This document shows, one piece after another, positions 35,576 to 45,600 of a DNA stretch of 64,000 nt (position 1 is its first letter; every line of letters starts with the position of its first letter). The notes below the pieces were generated by a model. That model was not told where the DNA came from. It did no database searches and saw only the letters and a list, made by a program, of their open reading frames with translations. The stretch lies in assembly GCF_018812025.1 (NCBI RefSeq), contig NC_063054.1, positions 25,424,142-25,488,141 of the forward strand, read 5' to 3'. Position numbers and translations under genes: made by a program. This stretch comes from Megalobrama amblycephala. Its lineage: Eukaryota; Chordata; Actinopteri; Cypriniformes; Xenocyprididae.

Positions 35576-37298
35576 TTGCTACAAAAAAAGGGGAATTTTT
35601 ATCCAACCAGCCTCCCACTGACCGCCATCAGCTTACATTCCGGAGAAGGGAAAACACAGCTGCCTACATCCAAAAGGATTAGAAATAATATGCCTCCTCT
35701 GGTTGAAGAATCTACCTGCTGCACAAACTGCCACAGACTTCTACAAAGGATTGCAGTTCTTGAAACAAAGTTACTTGCGGGACTACCAAACCAGAAGGAA
35801 CACAAAACAGAGCTTCGTCATGGACGTCCTCAGCACAAAGCCGGTGAGTCCCATGAATCTAATGCCCCTAAACAGACCGTACTGAGTGCCGGAACTGATC
35901 AGCACATTAATCGATGGCTCACACAGGGAGCGAGACCCAAAGGCACTCAAGACATTAGATTGTCACGAGTATCACATATTAATGCAGTAGCATCCTCTAC
36001 CCCAAACTCTAGCTCCCTACCACCGCCAATACATCTGGAGAACAGATTTGAAGTGTTAATGAATGTGGGTGAGGAATCTCCAGACTTGATGAATGTGGGT
36101 GAGGAATCCCCAAACATGATCGGACACCGTTCAAATCAGCCAGCAGCTAACACCGATGCTAACTGCCGCTCAAGGTTGAACAGTCAGCGGCACAGCTCTT
36201 AGAGCAGCCGAGCCCAGGACTCTGATAGTGGGTGACTCTATTATCAGAAACATTAGCAGCAGGGATACAACTACATGCTGCCTTCCACAAGCAACAGTTT
36301 CTGATGTAAACAGGGAACTTAAGAGCATTCTGATGAAATATAAGACTGCAAATTGACTAATCATTCATGTGGGGAAGAATGATATTCGGAAGGAGCAGTC
36401 AGAACTCCTTAAGAGGGATTTCAATGAACTTTTTGAAATGCTTAAAAGACTAAAAGTTCAGTCGTTCATCAGTGGACCACTCCCAGCAAGAGGAACAAAT
36501 AGATTTACACGGTTGCTTGGACTTAACACATGGCTGCAAAAAACCTGCAACTTAAAAGGACTGAACTTCATTGACAACTTCAATCTGTTCTGGAGTCAGA
36601 GACAATTGTTCACTCATGATGGCCTGCACCCAAACAAACTGGGCTCAAGAGTGCTAAAGGACAATATCTACTTCTGCCTCCATCATCCTTCAGCAGTGTG
36701 TGCAAATCCACTCAACCTGAATGGCACAAACACACCTGGACAGAGTACAACTGACCACAGGACTTCACTTCAGCAGCTGAATGGACATGCGGTTGACACT
36801 TCCCACAAGGTCAATGATAACACCACGCAGCCACAACAACCACTGCTCATGAACACAATCCTAACTGAGCCCTGCCCACAGAGCTCACCGAGAGACAGTG
36901 ACGTGTTAGAACTGCTCCAAGATTCAGCACCCAAGGACGACTTTTGGGAAAACAGCCAGGGAAGCCAGGACAGCATATTACAGCCTCCAGTAACACCAGA
37001 GCAACAGCCCCTCTCACCGGACACGTTATCCCTCTCTCCAGCATCCCCTCTTCTGTGCTTTTCAGAGAAAATGGAGGAACTGGTGTATGCTGGAACCAAA
37101 CTCTCCCACTCTTTTGCTGCGAGCCCCCAGATATCAACAAAAAAGCGTCAAGCCCCGAAACCACCAAAGCCTGTGGGCCCAGCTCGGCCACCCCCTCCTC
37201 CTGCGAGAGCTCTTTGGCCCCTGCCACAACGCCAGGGCCCTCACCCTCCTCCATCTGTTCTAGTTGAATCAAAAACAACCGATAACAGCTCTCAGTGA
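35576..37298 (+). pseudogene. LINE ORF1 with SGNH (GDSL) esterase domain, broken
   Basis: The first segment (35576-36202) has CTNCHRLLQRIAVLETKLL, a short Cys motif and coiled coil, then a low-complexity linker with a tandem GEESP repeat. A frameshift near 36150-36203 leads into the next frame, with LIVGDSIIRN (block I, catalytic Ser), HVGKND (block III) and DGLHPN (block V, Asp-His). An in-frame TGA at 36354 splits it just before HVGKND. The C-terminal third (to TGA 37296-37298) is Pro-rich, with a PPPPP segment. Esterase domains in ORF1 are known from L2/CR1 LINEs. Confidence 0.8.
36058..36117 (+). repeat. 30-bp tandem duplication in LINE ORF1
   Basis: Two copies of a 30-bp unit starting ATGAATGTGGGTGAGGAATC, differing at few bases and encoding MNVGEESPDL then MNVGEESPNM. 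Confidence 0.85.
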
Positions 37299-37301
37299 TG
37301 T

Positions 37302-40300
37302 GTGTCGGGTCCCCACTACGATAACAGTGACTTTATCAATTGTTTACAGAACAAGCGGGAACCCAGTGTGCCTGTAGCTTTCTCTATTTCTGTTTTATTA
37401 CGTTATAGAAAGCCTAAGGCCTTTTCAAACCGTTTGGCAAACCCATTTAATCTGCTACCTATTACACGTCAAACTAAGATTACTGTAGAGACAGAAAGTA
37501 AGACTGTTAAGTTAGCACTTTTAAACATCCACTCACTTAAAAATAAATCACTTCTAGTCAATGACTTAATAACCACAAACAACCTAGATTTTATGCTTCT
37601 AAATGAAACATGGCTTGAAGACAGCTGCAGTGCAACAATCCTGAATGAAACAGCCCCTCCTAACTTTACTTTTATGAGTGTCTGCAGAGCTGTTAGGAAA
37701 GGTGGAGGTGTTGCTGCTCTATTTAAAGATGTCTATCAATGCAAGCAAGTGTCATTTGGGGATTACTTGTCTTTCGAATATTTAGGTATTGTGTTAAAAG
37801 GTGCTCCTCGCATTCTACTTATAGTTATTTACAGGCCTCCAAAATACTCTCCAGCCTTTGTGGAGGATTTTACAGAACTGTTATCAGCAATTTCCTCAGA
37901 GTTTGACTGTTTTGTTATTACTGGGGACTTTAACATCCACATAGACAATGCAGAATCCAATATGGCAAAAGAAATCATAACTGTTCTGAATACTTTTGAT
38001 CTGACTCAGCATGTACATGGACCTACACACAATCGTGGACACACTCTAGATTTAATTATTAGTAAGGGTCTAAACATTTCATCCATTGTCATTAAGGATG
38101 TAGCGCTATCTGATCATTTCTGTATTTTCTTTGAAATATTGATCTGTCCGACTGTTGAAGCCAGATCTGTCTCGGGCAAAAAGCGATGCTTAAATGAGAA
38201 TACTAGTGCACTGTTTATGAAGGCTATATCTTTAACACCAAGCATATCTGCAGACTCTGTTGATTTTCTCCTTGATTCTTTTAACTCAAAAGTACAGAAT
38301 GTTATTGATAACATTGCTCCTGTGAAAGTCAGGAAGAAAAGTGGCAGACAAAAAGCACCGTGGAGAAACTCAACAGCAGTGCAAAATATGAAAAGACAAT
38401 GCAGAAAAGCTGAGCGCATGTGGCGAAAGACAAAACTTGAAATTCATTATAACATCTATAAAGATATTCTTCATGCTTTCAATGTGGAATTAGGCAAAGC
38501 TAGACAGACCTTCTTCTCAAATATAATAAACAGAAACTTAAACAACACCCGCACTCTTTTTGCTACTGTAGAGAGACTAACAAACCCCCCAAGTCAGATT
38601 CCTAGTGAAATGCTCTCAGACAGCAAATGTTGTGAGTTTGCTTCCTTCTTCTCTGAGAAAATTAATAATATCAGAAAGGCGATCAGCACATCCTTGAGCT
38701 GCACTGGGGTAAAACAGATCAGATCACAACCTCAGAAAGTAGCTATTATGTCTGATTTCGAAGCAATTGATGGTAAAATTTTGGAAGAAACAGTACAGCA
38801 CCTTAAAACATCAACCTGCGCCCTTGACACACTTCCCACATCTTTTTTCAAAAGAGTGTTTAACTGTTTAGAAGCAGATCTCCTAGAAGTGGTAAATGCC
38901 TCACTTCTCTCTGGGACTTTTCCAAAATCCCTGAAAACTGCAGTTGTTAAGCCCCTCCTGAAAAAGAGCAATCTGGATAACACCATATTGAGCAACTACA
39001 GGCCAATCTCAAATCTTCCTTTCATAGGCAAGATCATTGAAAAAGTTGTTTTCAATCAGCTGAACAAGTTCTTAAGCTTGAATGGATACTTTGACAACTT
39101 TCAATCTGGTTTCCAACCGCATCACAGCACAGAGACAGCACTCATAAAGATAATAAATGATATTTGCCTAAACACAGATTCAGGTAAATTATCAGTGCTG
39201 GTTTTACTCGACCTCAGTGCTGCGTTTGACACTGTTGATCACAACATTCTTCTTGACAGGCTCGAAAACTGGGTTGGGCTTTCTGGGATGGTCCTTAAAT
39301 GGTTCAGGTCATACTTAGAAGGGAGAGGTTATTATGTGAGTATCGGTGACTATAAGTCTGAGTGGACATCCATGACATGCGGAGTCCCTCAAGGTTCAAT
39401 ACTTGCACCCCTCCTGTTCAACCTATATATTCTGCCACTGAGCCAAATAATGAGAAAGAACCAAATTGCATATCAGAGCTATGCAGATGACACCCAGATT
39501 TACCTAGCCCTCTCACCTAACGACTACAGCCCCATTGACTCCCTGTGCCAATGCATTGATGAAATTAAAAATTGGATGTGCCTAAACTTCCTTCAGTTAA
39601 ACAAAGACAAAACTGAAGTCATTGCATTTGGAAACAAAGACGAAGTTCTCAAAGTGAACACGTACCTTTACTCTAGGGGTCAAACAACTAAAAATCAATT
39701 CAGGACTCTTGGTGTGATTCTGGAGTCAGACCTGAGTTTCAGTAGCCATGTAAAGACAATAACTAAATCAGCATATTATCATCTCAAAAATATTGCAAGA
39801 ATTAGATGCTTTGTCTCCAGTCAAGACTTAGAGAAACTTGTTCATGCTTTCATCACCAGCAGGGTGGATTACTGTAATGGGCTCCTCACTGGCCTTCCCA
39901 AAAAGACCATAAGACAACTGCAGCTCGTACAGAATGCTGCTGCCAGGATACTGAGCAGAACCCGAAAACATGAACACATCACACCAGTCCTCAGGTCCTT
40001 GCACTGGCTTCCAGTTGCATTTAGAATTGATTTTAAAGTACTGTTACTCGTTTATAAATCACTCAATGGCCTAGGACCTCAATACATTGCAGATATGCTC
40101 ATAGAATATAAACCTAACAGATCACTCAGATCATCAGGATCAACACACTTAAAAATACCAAGGGTTCACTCAAAGCAGGGAGAGTCTGCTTTTAGCTGTT
40201 ACGCCAGCCGCAGCTGGAACCAGCTTCCAGAAGAGATCAGGTGTGCTCCTACAGTAGCCACATTCAAATCCAGACTCAAAACACATCTTTTTATCTATGC

Positions 40301-40313
40301 ATTTGCTGATTGA
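37302..40313 (+). CDS. LINE ORF2: AP endonuclease and reverse transcriptase
   Basis: A 1003-codon open frame. An APE-type endonuclease lies at about residues 65-275 (LLNIHSLKNKS, LLNETWLED, ITGDFNIHID, LSDHFCIFF). The reverse transcriptase follows: SNYRPISNLPFIGKIIEK near 564, FQSGFQPHHSTETAL, LLDLSAAFDTVDH near 636, GVPQGSILAPLLF and the catalytic YADDTQIY near 727. The C-terminus has the family's FRIDFKVLLLVYKSLNGLGP. The frame begins with GTG; the first ATG in frame is far inside. It follows ORF1 in the same frame after one TGA. No internal stop is seen, so the copy may be recent. Confidence 0.9.
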   Translation: MSGPHYDNSDFINCLQNKREPSVPVAFSISVLLRYRKPKAFSNRLANPFNLLPITRQTKITVETESKTVKLALLNIHSLKNKSLLVNDLITTNNLDFMLLNETWLEDSCSATILNETAPPNFTFMSVCRAVRKGGGVAALFKDVYQCKQVSFGDYLSFEYLGIVLKGAPRILLIVIYRPPKYSPAFVEDFTELLSAISSEFDCFVITGDFNIHIDNAESNMAKEIITVLNTFDLTQHVHGPTHNRGHTLDLIISKGLNISSIVIKDVALSDHFCIFFEILICPTVEARSVSGKKRCLNENTSALFMKAISLTPSISADSVDFLLDSFNSKVQNVIDNIAPVKVRKKSGRQKAPWRNSTAVQNMKRQCRKAERMWRKTKLEIHYNIYKDILHAFNVELGKARQTFFSNIINRNLNNTRTLFATVERLTNPPSQIPSEMLSDSKCCEFASFFSEKINNIRKAISTSLSCTGVKQIRSQPQKVAIMSDFEAIDGKILEETVQHLKTSTCALDTLPTSFFKRVFNCLEADLLEVVNASLLSGTFPKSLKTAVVKPLLKKSNLDNTILSNYRPISNLPFIGKIIEKVVFNQLNKFLSLNGYFDNFQSGFQPHHSTETALIKIINDICLNTDSGKLSVLVLLDLSAAFDTVDHNILLDRLENWVGLSGMVLKWFRSYLEGRGYYVSIGDYKSEWTSMTCGVPQGSILAPLLFNLYILPLSQIMRKNQIAYQSYADDTQIYLALSPNDYSPIDSLCQCIDEIKNWMCLNFLQLNKDKTEVIAFGNKDEVLKVNTYLYSRGQTTKNQFRTLGVILESDLSFSSHVKTITKSAYYHLKNIARIRCFVSSQDLEKLVHAFITSRVDYCNGLLTGLPKKTIRQLQLVQNAAARILSRTRKHEHITPVLRSLHWLPVAFRIDFKVLLLVYKSLNGLGPQYIADMLIEYKPNRSLRSSGSTHLKIPRVHSKQGESAFSCYASRSWNQLPEEIRCAPTVATFKSRLKTHLFIYAFAD

Positions 40314-40594
40314 GCACTGTGCTATGTCCGAACTGTTTGCACTTTATTTTATACGTATTATCTTTTTATTCTTTAAATTCCTTTTCCTGTTTTTATTTCA
40401 TTTTTAATGTATTTTATCATCTTGATTCTGACTTTTAAAGCATTTTAAATATTGCGGTAAAATTCTCTGTTTTTACTGTTATTTCTATTCCTTATGTTCT
40501 ATTTTTATTATTATTCTTTATGTAAAGCACTTTGAATTACCATTGTGTATGAAATGTGCTATACAAATAAAATTGCCTTGCCTTGCCTTGCCTA

Positions 40595-41919
40595 TACATA
40601 CAGAACAGAGTCTGCTGGCAATACAGTAAATGTTCTAACTGTACCATATTATTGAATTTATACTGTAGTTGATCTTTACAGATGAAGGGTGAGTTAAAAT
40701 AATGAGGCAGTCTCTCTATACCATGGTAATGCCTCTAATCAGTCTGATGTTATACAGTCAGTCCTTACAGTCAGTTATACAGTCACTCTATCCCGCTCTG
40801 TTCACAAATTTCAACACCCCCATAACTATATATTATATCCCCTTTTACATTTTATAAAAATATAATTTTGTATGATTTATAAGCTGTTTTCCTCATGGGG
40901 ACCAAAAAAAAAGTCATGGTAAACCCTGCATTGTGAACCAAATGTCCAAACCAAAAGGATGGTAATACCAGTAATTTTAAACCTTGTGGGGACATTTGGT
41001 TCACAGCGCAGGGTTTACCATGACCCCACACACTCACTTTGACAATTGTGGTCATCATCTAAGATAAATTGCTTATAATGTAAAAAGAATTCATTACATT
41101 TGGTAATCCATATCGGAAAATGCAAACAGTTTCTATAGAAACTATGCCTATAGAATCAATATCTATAGAAATCTATAGGTGTACCAAATAATCTATTGAT
41201 TAATCATTAAGTCCAGTTGGATTAAATAATAGACAAATGTATTAAACTGAAGGAGAAGAGATGCAAATCAAAAGTTTGATAGTAATAGCATTATGAAAGG
41301 CAGTTACTTGAAACATTTAAACAGATGAATGAAACATTTAAACAGATGAAACACTTATTTTGTGTAGTGAAAAGGATACTTTGTGATTTTGTGTACTAAC
41401 ACAATTGAAAATATGCTGAAACGTTTGAAAAAAGTGCACTTTTGATGATCTGTTGCTGTTGTGATATTAGTACTAAGAGTTTTGAAAATTTTCCAGTTGC
41501 TTGTGAAAATTGCACCAAAGCAATTAAAAAAACAAAACTGTAAATGCACTTGAAAAAAAGCTAGTAATAAGATAAATAACAATGAATACAGAATAACGAG
41601 TATAATACACAACATGAATAGGCTATACAAGAAAATGCATGTACACAAATATGTTCCATGTAATACATTTAAAAAATGCCCGTTAACATCTTGACTACAC
41701 TAATTAAAAGTGCATCATCAATTTTTTTTTTTTTTTGTGTGTGTACTTAAGTTTAAAACATGTAACGTCTCAATTCACTTGTTAAGTCTGATGTTTCTGG
41801 GTCCAGAGCTCCATCAGATGTCAAAAGCAAACAAAAAACAGTGCTAATATACACTCACAGTGTGCTGTATACCAAAATCTCAGATGGTCAGTTATTCAGC
41901 TTTTTTAAATCATTAAAAT
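40595..41919. other. Intergenic; one inverted repeat
   Basis: A hairpin with arms 40916-40948 (CATGGTAAACCCTGCATTGT) and 40989-41022 (inverse, AGGGTTTACCATG) is preceded by CTCATGGGGACCAAA and followed by ACCCCACACACT. This resembles a common cyprinid GTGGGGACA repeat. No gene is seen in the remainder. Confidence 0.5.
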
Positions 41920-41924
41920 ATTGA

Positions 41925-42573
41925 TGTACTAAACTGAGGGCCAGTGATTAATATGTTCATTCATTCTTTGTACGTGTAATGGTTAATTTGCTCGTGTTAT
42001 TTAGTCAGGCATCAGTCACTCGCCTATAGTTAGGACCCAGAAGGTGGAAAGGACCCGTATGCTGACGCAGTTTAGAATTCATTTATTATCGTCTTTATTA
42101 TTGCTGCCGCGAGACGATACTAACGGTGATGATAATGCCGTTCTGCCGCGATACTGAGTAATCGCATGTGTGCGTGCATCAAAGAGTAAGTCGTTCTTTA
42201 TACTGTTTACATTTGATCGCGAATTTGTCCTTAAAGACGTGCTTATCGCGTCTGCCAAGCACATGTGTCTGTAAGCTAATCTTATTACACGATCGCTGTA
42301 CAGACGTATTTTCAGTGTTAATGTCATAACAAATGTGAATATTATTCATTTGCATATTGATGTTTTATTAGTGTATATTTATACTTTATTGTTGTTTCTT
42401 TTTCTAGAACCACACTTTATTAAAGACTGTTCAAGTTTGCAATGGGTGGTCTATGAGTGGTGTGTGCATCTAGCTCCTTCTAAATGGACAACACTTAATT
42501 GTTCTGATCGGACACTATTTGGTGGTTGCCACCGGGTATTAATTGGCACCTAAGAGCCGAACAATTCTTTACA
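41925..42573 (+). repeat. BEL/Pao 5' LTR
   Basis: 649 bp, starting TGTACTAAACTGAGGGCCAG and ending ACAATTCTTTACA. A GTATATTTATACTTTATT stretch is a possible TATA region near 42374. The short ORFs inside (82 and 72 codons) recur identically in the other LTR and have no domain. Confidence 0.95.
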
Positions 42574-42590
42574 TGGTCCTTCGAGCCGGA
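42574..42590 (+). promoter_or_regulatory. Primer binding site complementary to tRNA-Tyr
   Basis: TGGTCCTTCGAGCCGGA directly follows the 5' LTR. It is the complement of the 3' end of tRNA-Tyr (CCGGCTCGAAGGA plus CCA), 17 bases without mismatch against the tRNA sequence as I know it. Confidence 0.85.
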
Positions 42591-42614
42591 TTGGGCAACT
42601 TCTGAATTAATATA

Positions 42615-45600
42615 ATGTCCATACATAGTGAGGAGAATAGAGATGTTACAGTTCGCTCACGTCGCCGAACGCAGATGCCAAGGTATCTTGAAGATTATGA
42701 GGTGGATTATGTACCAGAGCAGCGATCAGCACACACACCCTCAAACCACTCCAATGAAGGAGAACAGCTAATAGGGGCTACAGGAGGTCCATTACCACCT
42801 CACAACACCCTGGTTGCTGGCATTGATCACTTTCCTGCCTATGAAGGGAATCCACACTTCTCTCCTGAAGCACTGCAGATGCGCTTGAAGGATCTGGAGG
42901 AGGAGAACCGTCAGCTCAGACGCAACCTCAGTGAACAGTCTGCACCTCACACTCCAAGGTCATTGTCTCCATCTCAACTATTTTGTTCACCTAGACACTT
43001 GACACGCAATATGGAGGATCGAACTTCACCGCCACATCACAAAGTAACGTCAACAAGAGATCAAAGAGATCCACGTTATGAAAGAGAAAGGTCAGTGAAA
43101 CACAGTGAGGATAATTTGCATGCAGAACGTCAACGTGACAGAATTGATGAGATCATTCTTGAGCTTCAGAGGATGAAAGTGAGTTCCAAGCAATTCAGAT
43201 CAACTTCGCCATCACCAGAGCGTGCACCCCAGAGGGCCGAGCGTGCTGATGAATGCTACCACCAGCCAAGGCAGCTATCCACACACTATTACAGCCCTAG
43301 CTCCAGGCGACAGAGACCATTCATGCCACATCGTTCGTCATCGCCACCCAGTCAAGAGAACACTTATCGTGGTCCAACCCCAACCATTCCTAACTTTACC
43401 AAAGAGGATCCACGGGAGTTCACCAGGTTAAAAGTAGCTCTTGACAATCTCCTGCCTGCTGATGTAACAGAGCGCTTTAAATTCCAAATATTGATGGATC
43501 ACTTGAAGTTTGAAGAAGCATTGCTCATTGCTGACTCCTACAGTAACAGCCGGTATCCTTACAGTCATACTATGCAGGCTCTAACAGAACTCTATGGGCA
43601 ACCCCATCAACTTGCACTTAAACGCATTGCTGTTCTGATGGATGGACCCAGCATAAGAAGTGGTGACACCAGAGCATTCAGGCTTTTTGCACTGAAGGTA
43701 CGGGCCCTGGTTGGAATGCTGGATCAACTAGGAAGTCCTGGACATACAGAACTGACTTGTGGGTCTCACGTCTCCCGCCTCCTTGCTAAACTACCTCACG
43801 ACCTCCGAGCAAACTTTAAGAGGTATGTCAATCCACTCAAGACACCTATTCCTACCTTGACTGAATTTGCAGAGTGGCTGGAGTATGAGGTGAGGGTGCA
43901 GGAAGACGGTACTCAGTTCAGTATTGACTCCAGTAGAGAGAGACAGAGTTTCCGCAAAGACCAGCAAAGAGTGCCAAAATTATCACACAAATCTACTGCC
44001 ATCTTCCATGGAAGCGAGCAAAGTCCAGTTTCCAAGACCGAATCGGTTCGCCAGAAAACAGTGTCTGAGGTGAGAACACTAGAGAAACCAAAGAAATACT
44101 GCCCCTTTTGTAATACAACTCAACACTATCTAAATCAGTGTTCAAACTTCAAGCTACTGACCAAAGAGCAGATTGTGACTTGGATCAGATCCAATCAGAG
44201 ATGCTGGAAATGTGGGCGTGATCATCAAGCAGGTCAGTGTACTCTAAAGGCAAAATGCAAGAAGTGTCAAAGGAGACATTTAGAAATTCTGCATGAGGCC
44301 AACAATGAAACAAGTACTACTAATATCAAAGAAAGAGGAGAGATCACCCAGTCCACCAGCACCACAATAGAAACTCTATACGTCAATCGACCAACTGGAA
44401 GCAGTAGAGTGTTACTGAAATTGTGCAGAGTCATCATACGCAATGGAGACTTTTCACTTGATACATATGCACTGCTAGATGATGGTTCAGAGCGCACCAT
44501 ACTTCTCCATGAGGCAGCTCAGCAACTCAACCTCCACGGTAAGCCTGAAGACCTGTCTCTTCGCACAGTGCGCCAAGACGTCCGCATTATTCATGGCTCC
44601 ACCGTATCATTCTCAGTGAGTCCTGCGACACAACCAGATCGCAACTTTGCAATCAAGAGAGCCTTTACAGCTGAGGAGCTTGGATTAGCACCTCATTCCT
44701 ACCCAATTGAAACACTCCAAAAGAGATATCGCCATCTCAGAGGCCTACCTCTTCAGTCAATTGACCATGCACGGCCATTATTACTCATTGGGTCAGATTA
44801 CCCACAACTGATCACCCCCGTTGAGCCAGTTCGGTTGGGACCCCCTGGAGGTCCAGCAGCTGTGAAAACTCGTCTGGGATGGACACTCCAAGGTCCATCA
44901 AAGTTCCTCGAGCACATCCCACACATACAACAGTGCTTGTTCACAGCTGTAAGCCTTGCGCCCAATGATCTGTTCAGTCAAGTTGAGCGGTTGTGGCAGA
45001 TGGACATCTTGCCCTACCAAAATGAACGGCTTGTGACAAGGTCAAAGCAAGATGCTGAAGCTATTCGCTTGCTGGAGGAGAAAACAATGAGGGTTGATGT
45101 TGAAGGTGTGCAAAGATATGCTACCCCCCTCCTATGGAAAATCAGTCCTCCACCTCTAGCCGCTCCAAAGGAAGCAGTACTGCCTCATTTGCGAAGGACT
45201 GAAAATCAACTGGCACAGAGCTCTGAGAAATCTCAAGTGTACAAGTCTGAGATGAACAAGCTGCTAGAAGCAGGCTATGTGAAGAAAATTCCCCAATCCA
45301 CAGCTGTACAGACTCCAGGGTGGTACATTCCACACCACATGGTCCATCACAACGGAAAGCACAGGATTGTATTCAATTGTTCTTTCAACTTCCAAGGGCT
45401 GAGCTTAAATGAATATCTTCTTCCTGGGCCAACTCTGGGTGCGACCTTGCTGGGAGTACTTCTCCGTTTCCGTGAGTATGCAGTAGCCATTAGCAGCGAC
45501 ATAAAGGGGATGTTTCATCAGGTGCGTCTCCTGCCAGAAGATAAAGCATTCTTACGATTCCTGTGGCGAGATCTGAAACCAACCAACGCACCTGATGTCT

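Larger units (their letters stand above)
35400..40594 (+). mobile_element. Near full-length L2/CR1-type LINE
   Basis: A 5' UTR-like stretch is followed by a broken ORF1 with an esterase domain, an intact ORF2 with endonuclease and reverse transcriptase, and a 3' UTR. The UTR ends GTAAAGCACTTTGAATTACC, then TGTGCTATACAAATAAAATT, followed by a short CCTTG tandem repeat. That AAAGCACTTTGA...ATAAA tail and microsatellite end, rather than poly-A, are characteristic of the L2 group. The 5' boundary is approximate and I could not find target duplications. Confidence 0.85.

Noticed and set aside
36770..37278. Minus-strand ORFs of 109 and 143 codons
   Set aside because: Antisense shadows of the proline-rich LINE ORF1 C-terminus.
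42079..42553. Two small ORFs (82 and 72 codons) repeated exactly at 48486-48960
   Set aside because: They lie in the BEL LTRs; the exact repetition comes from LTR identity, not from a conserved gene.
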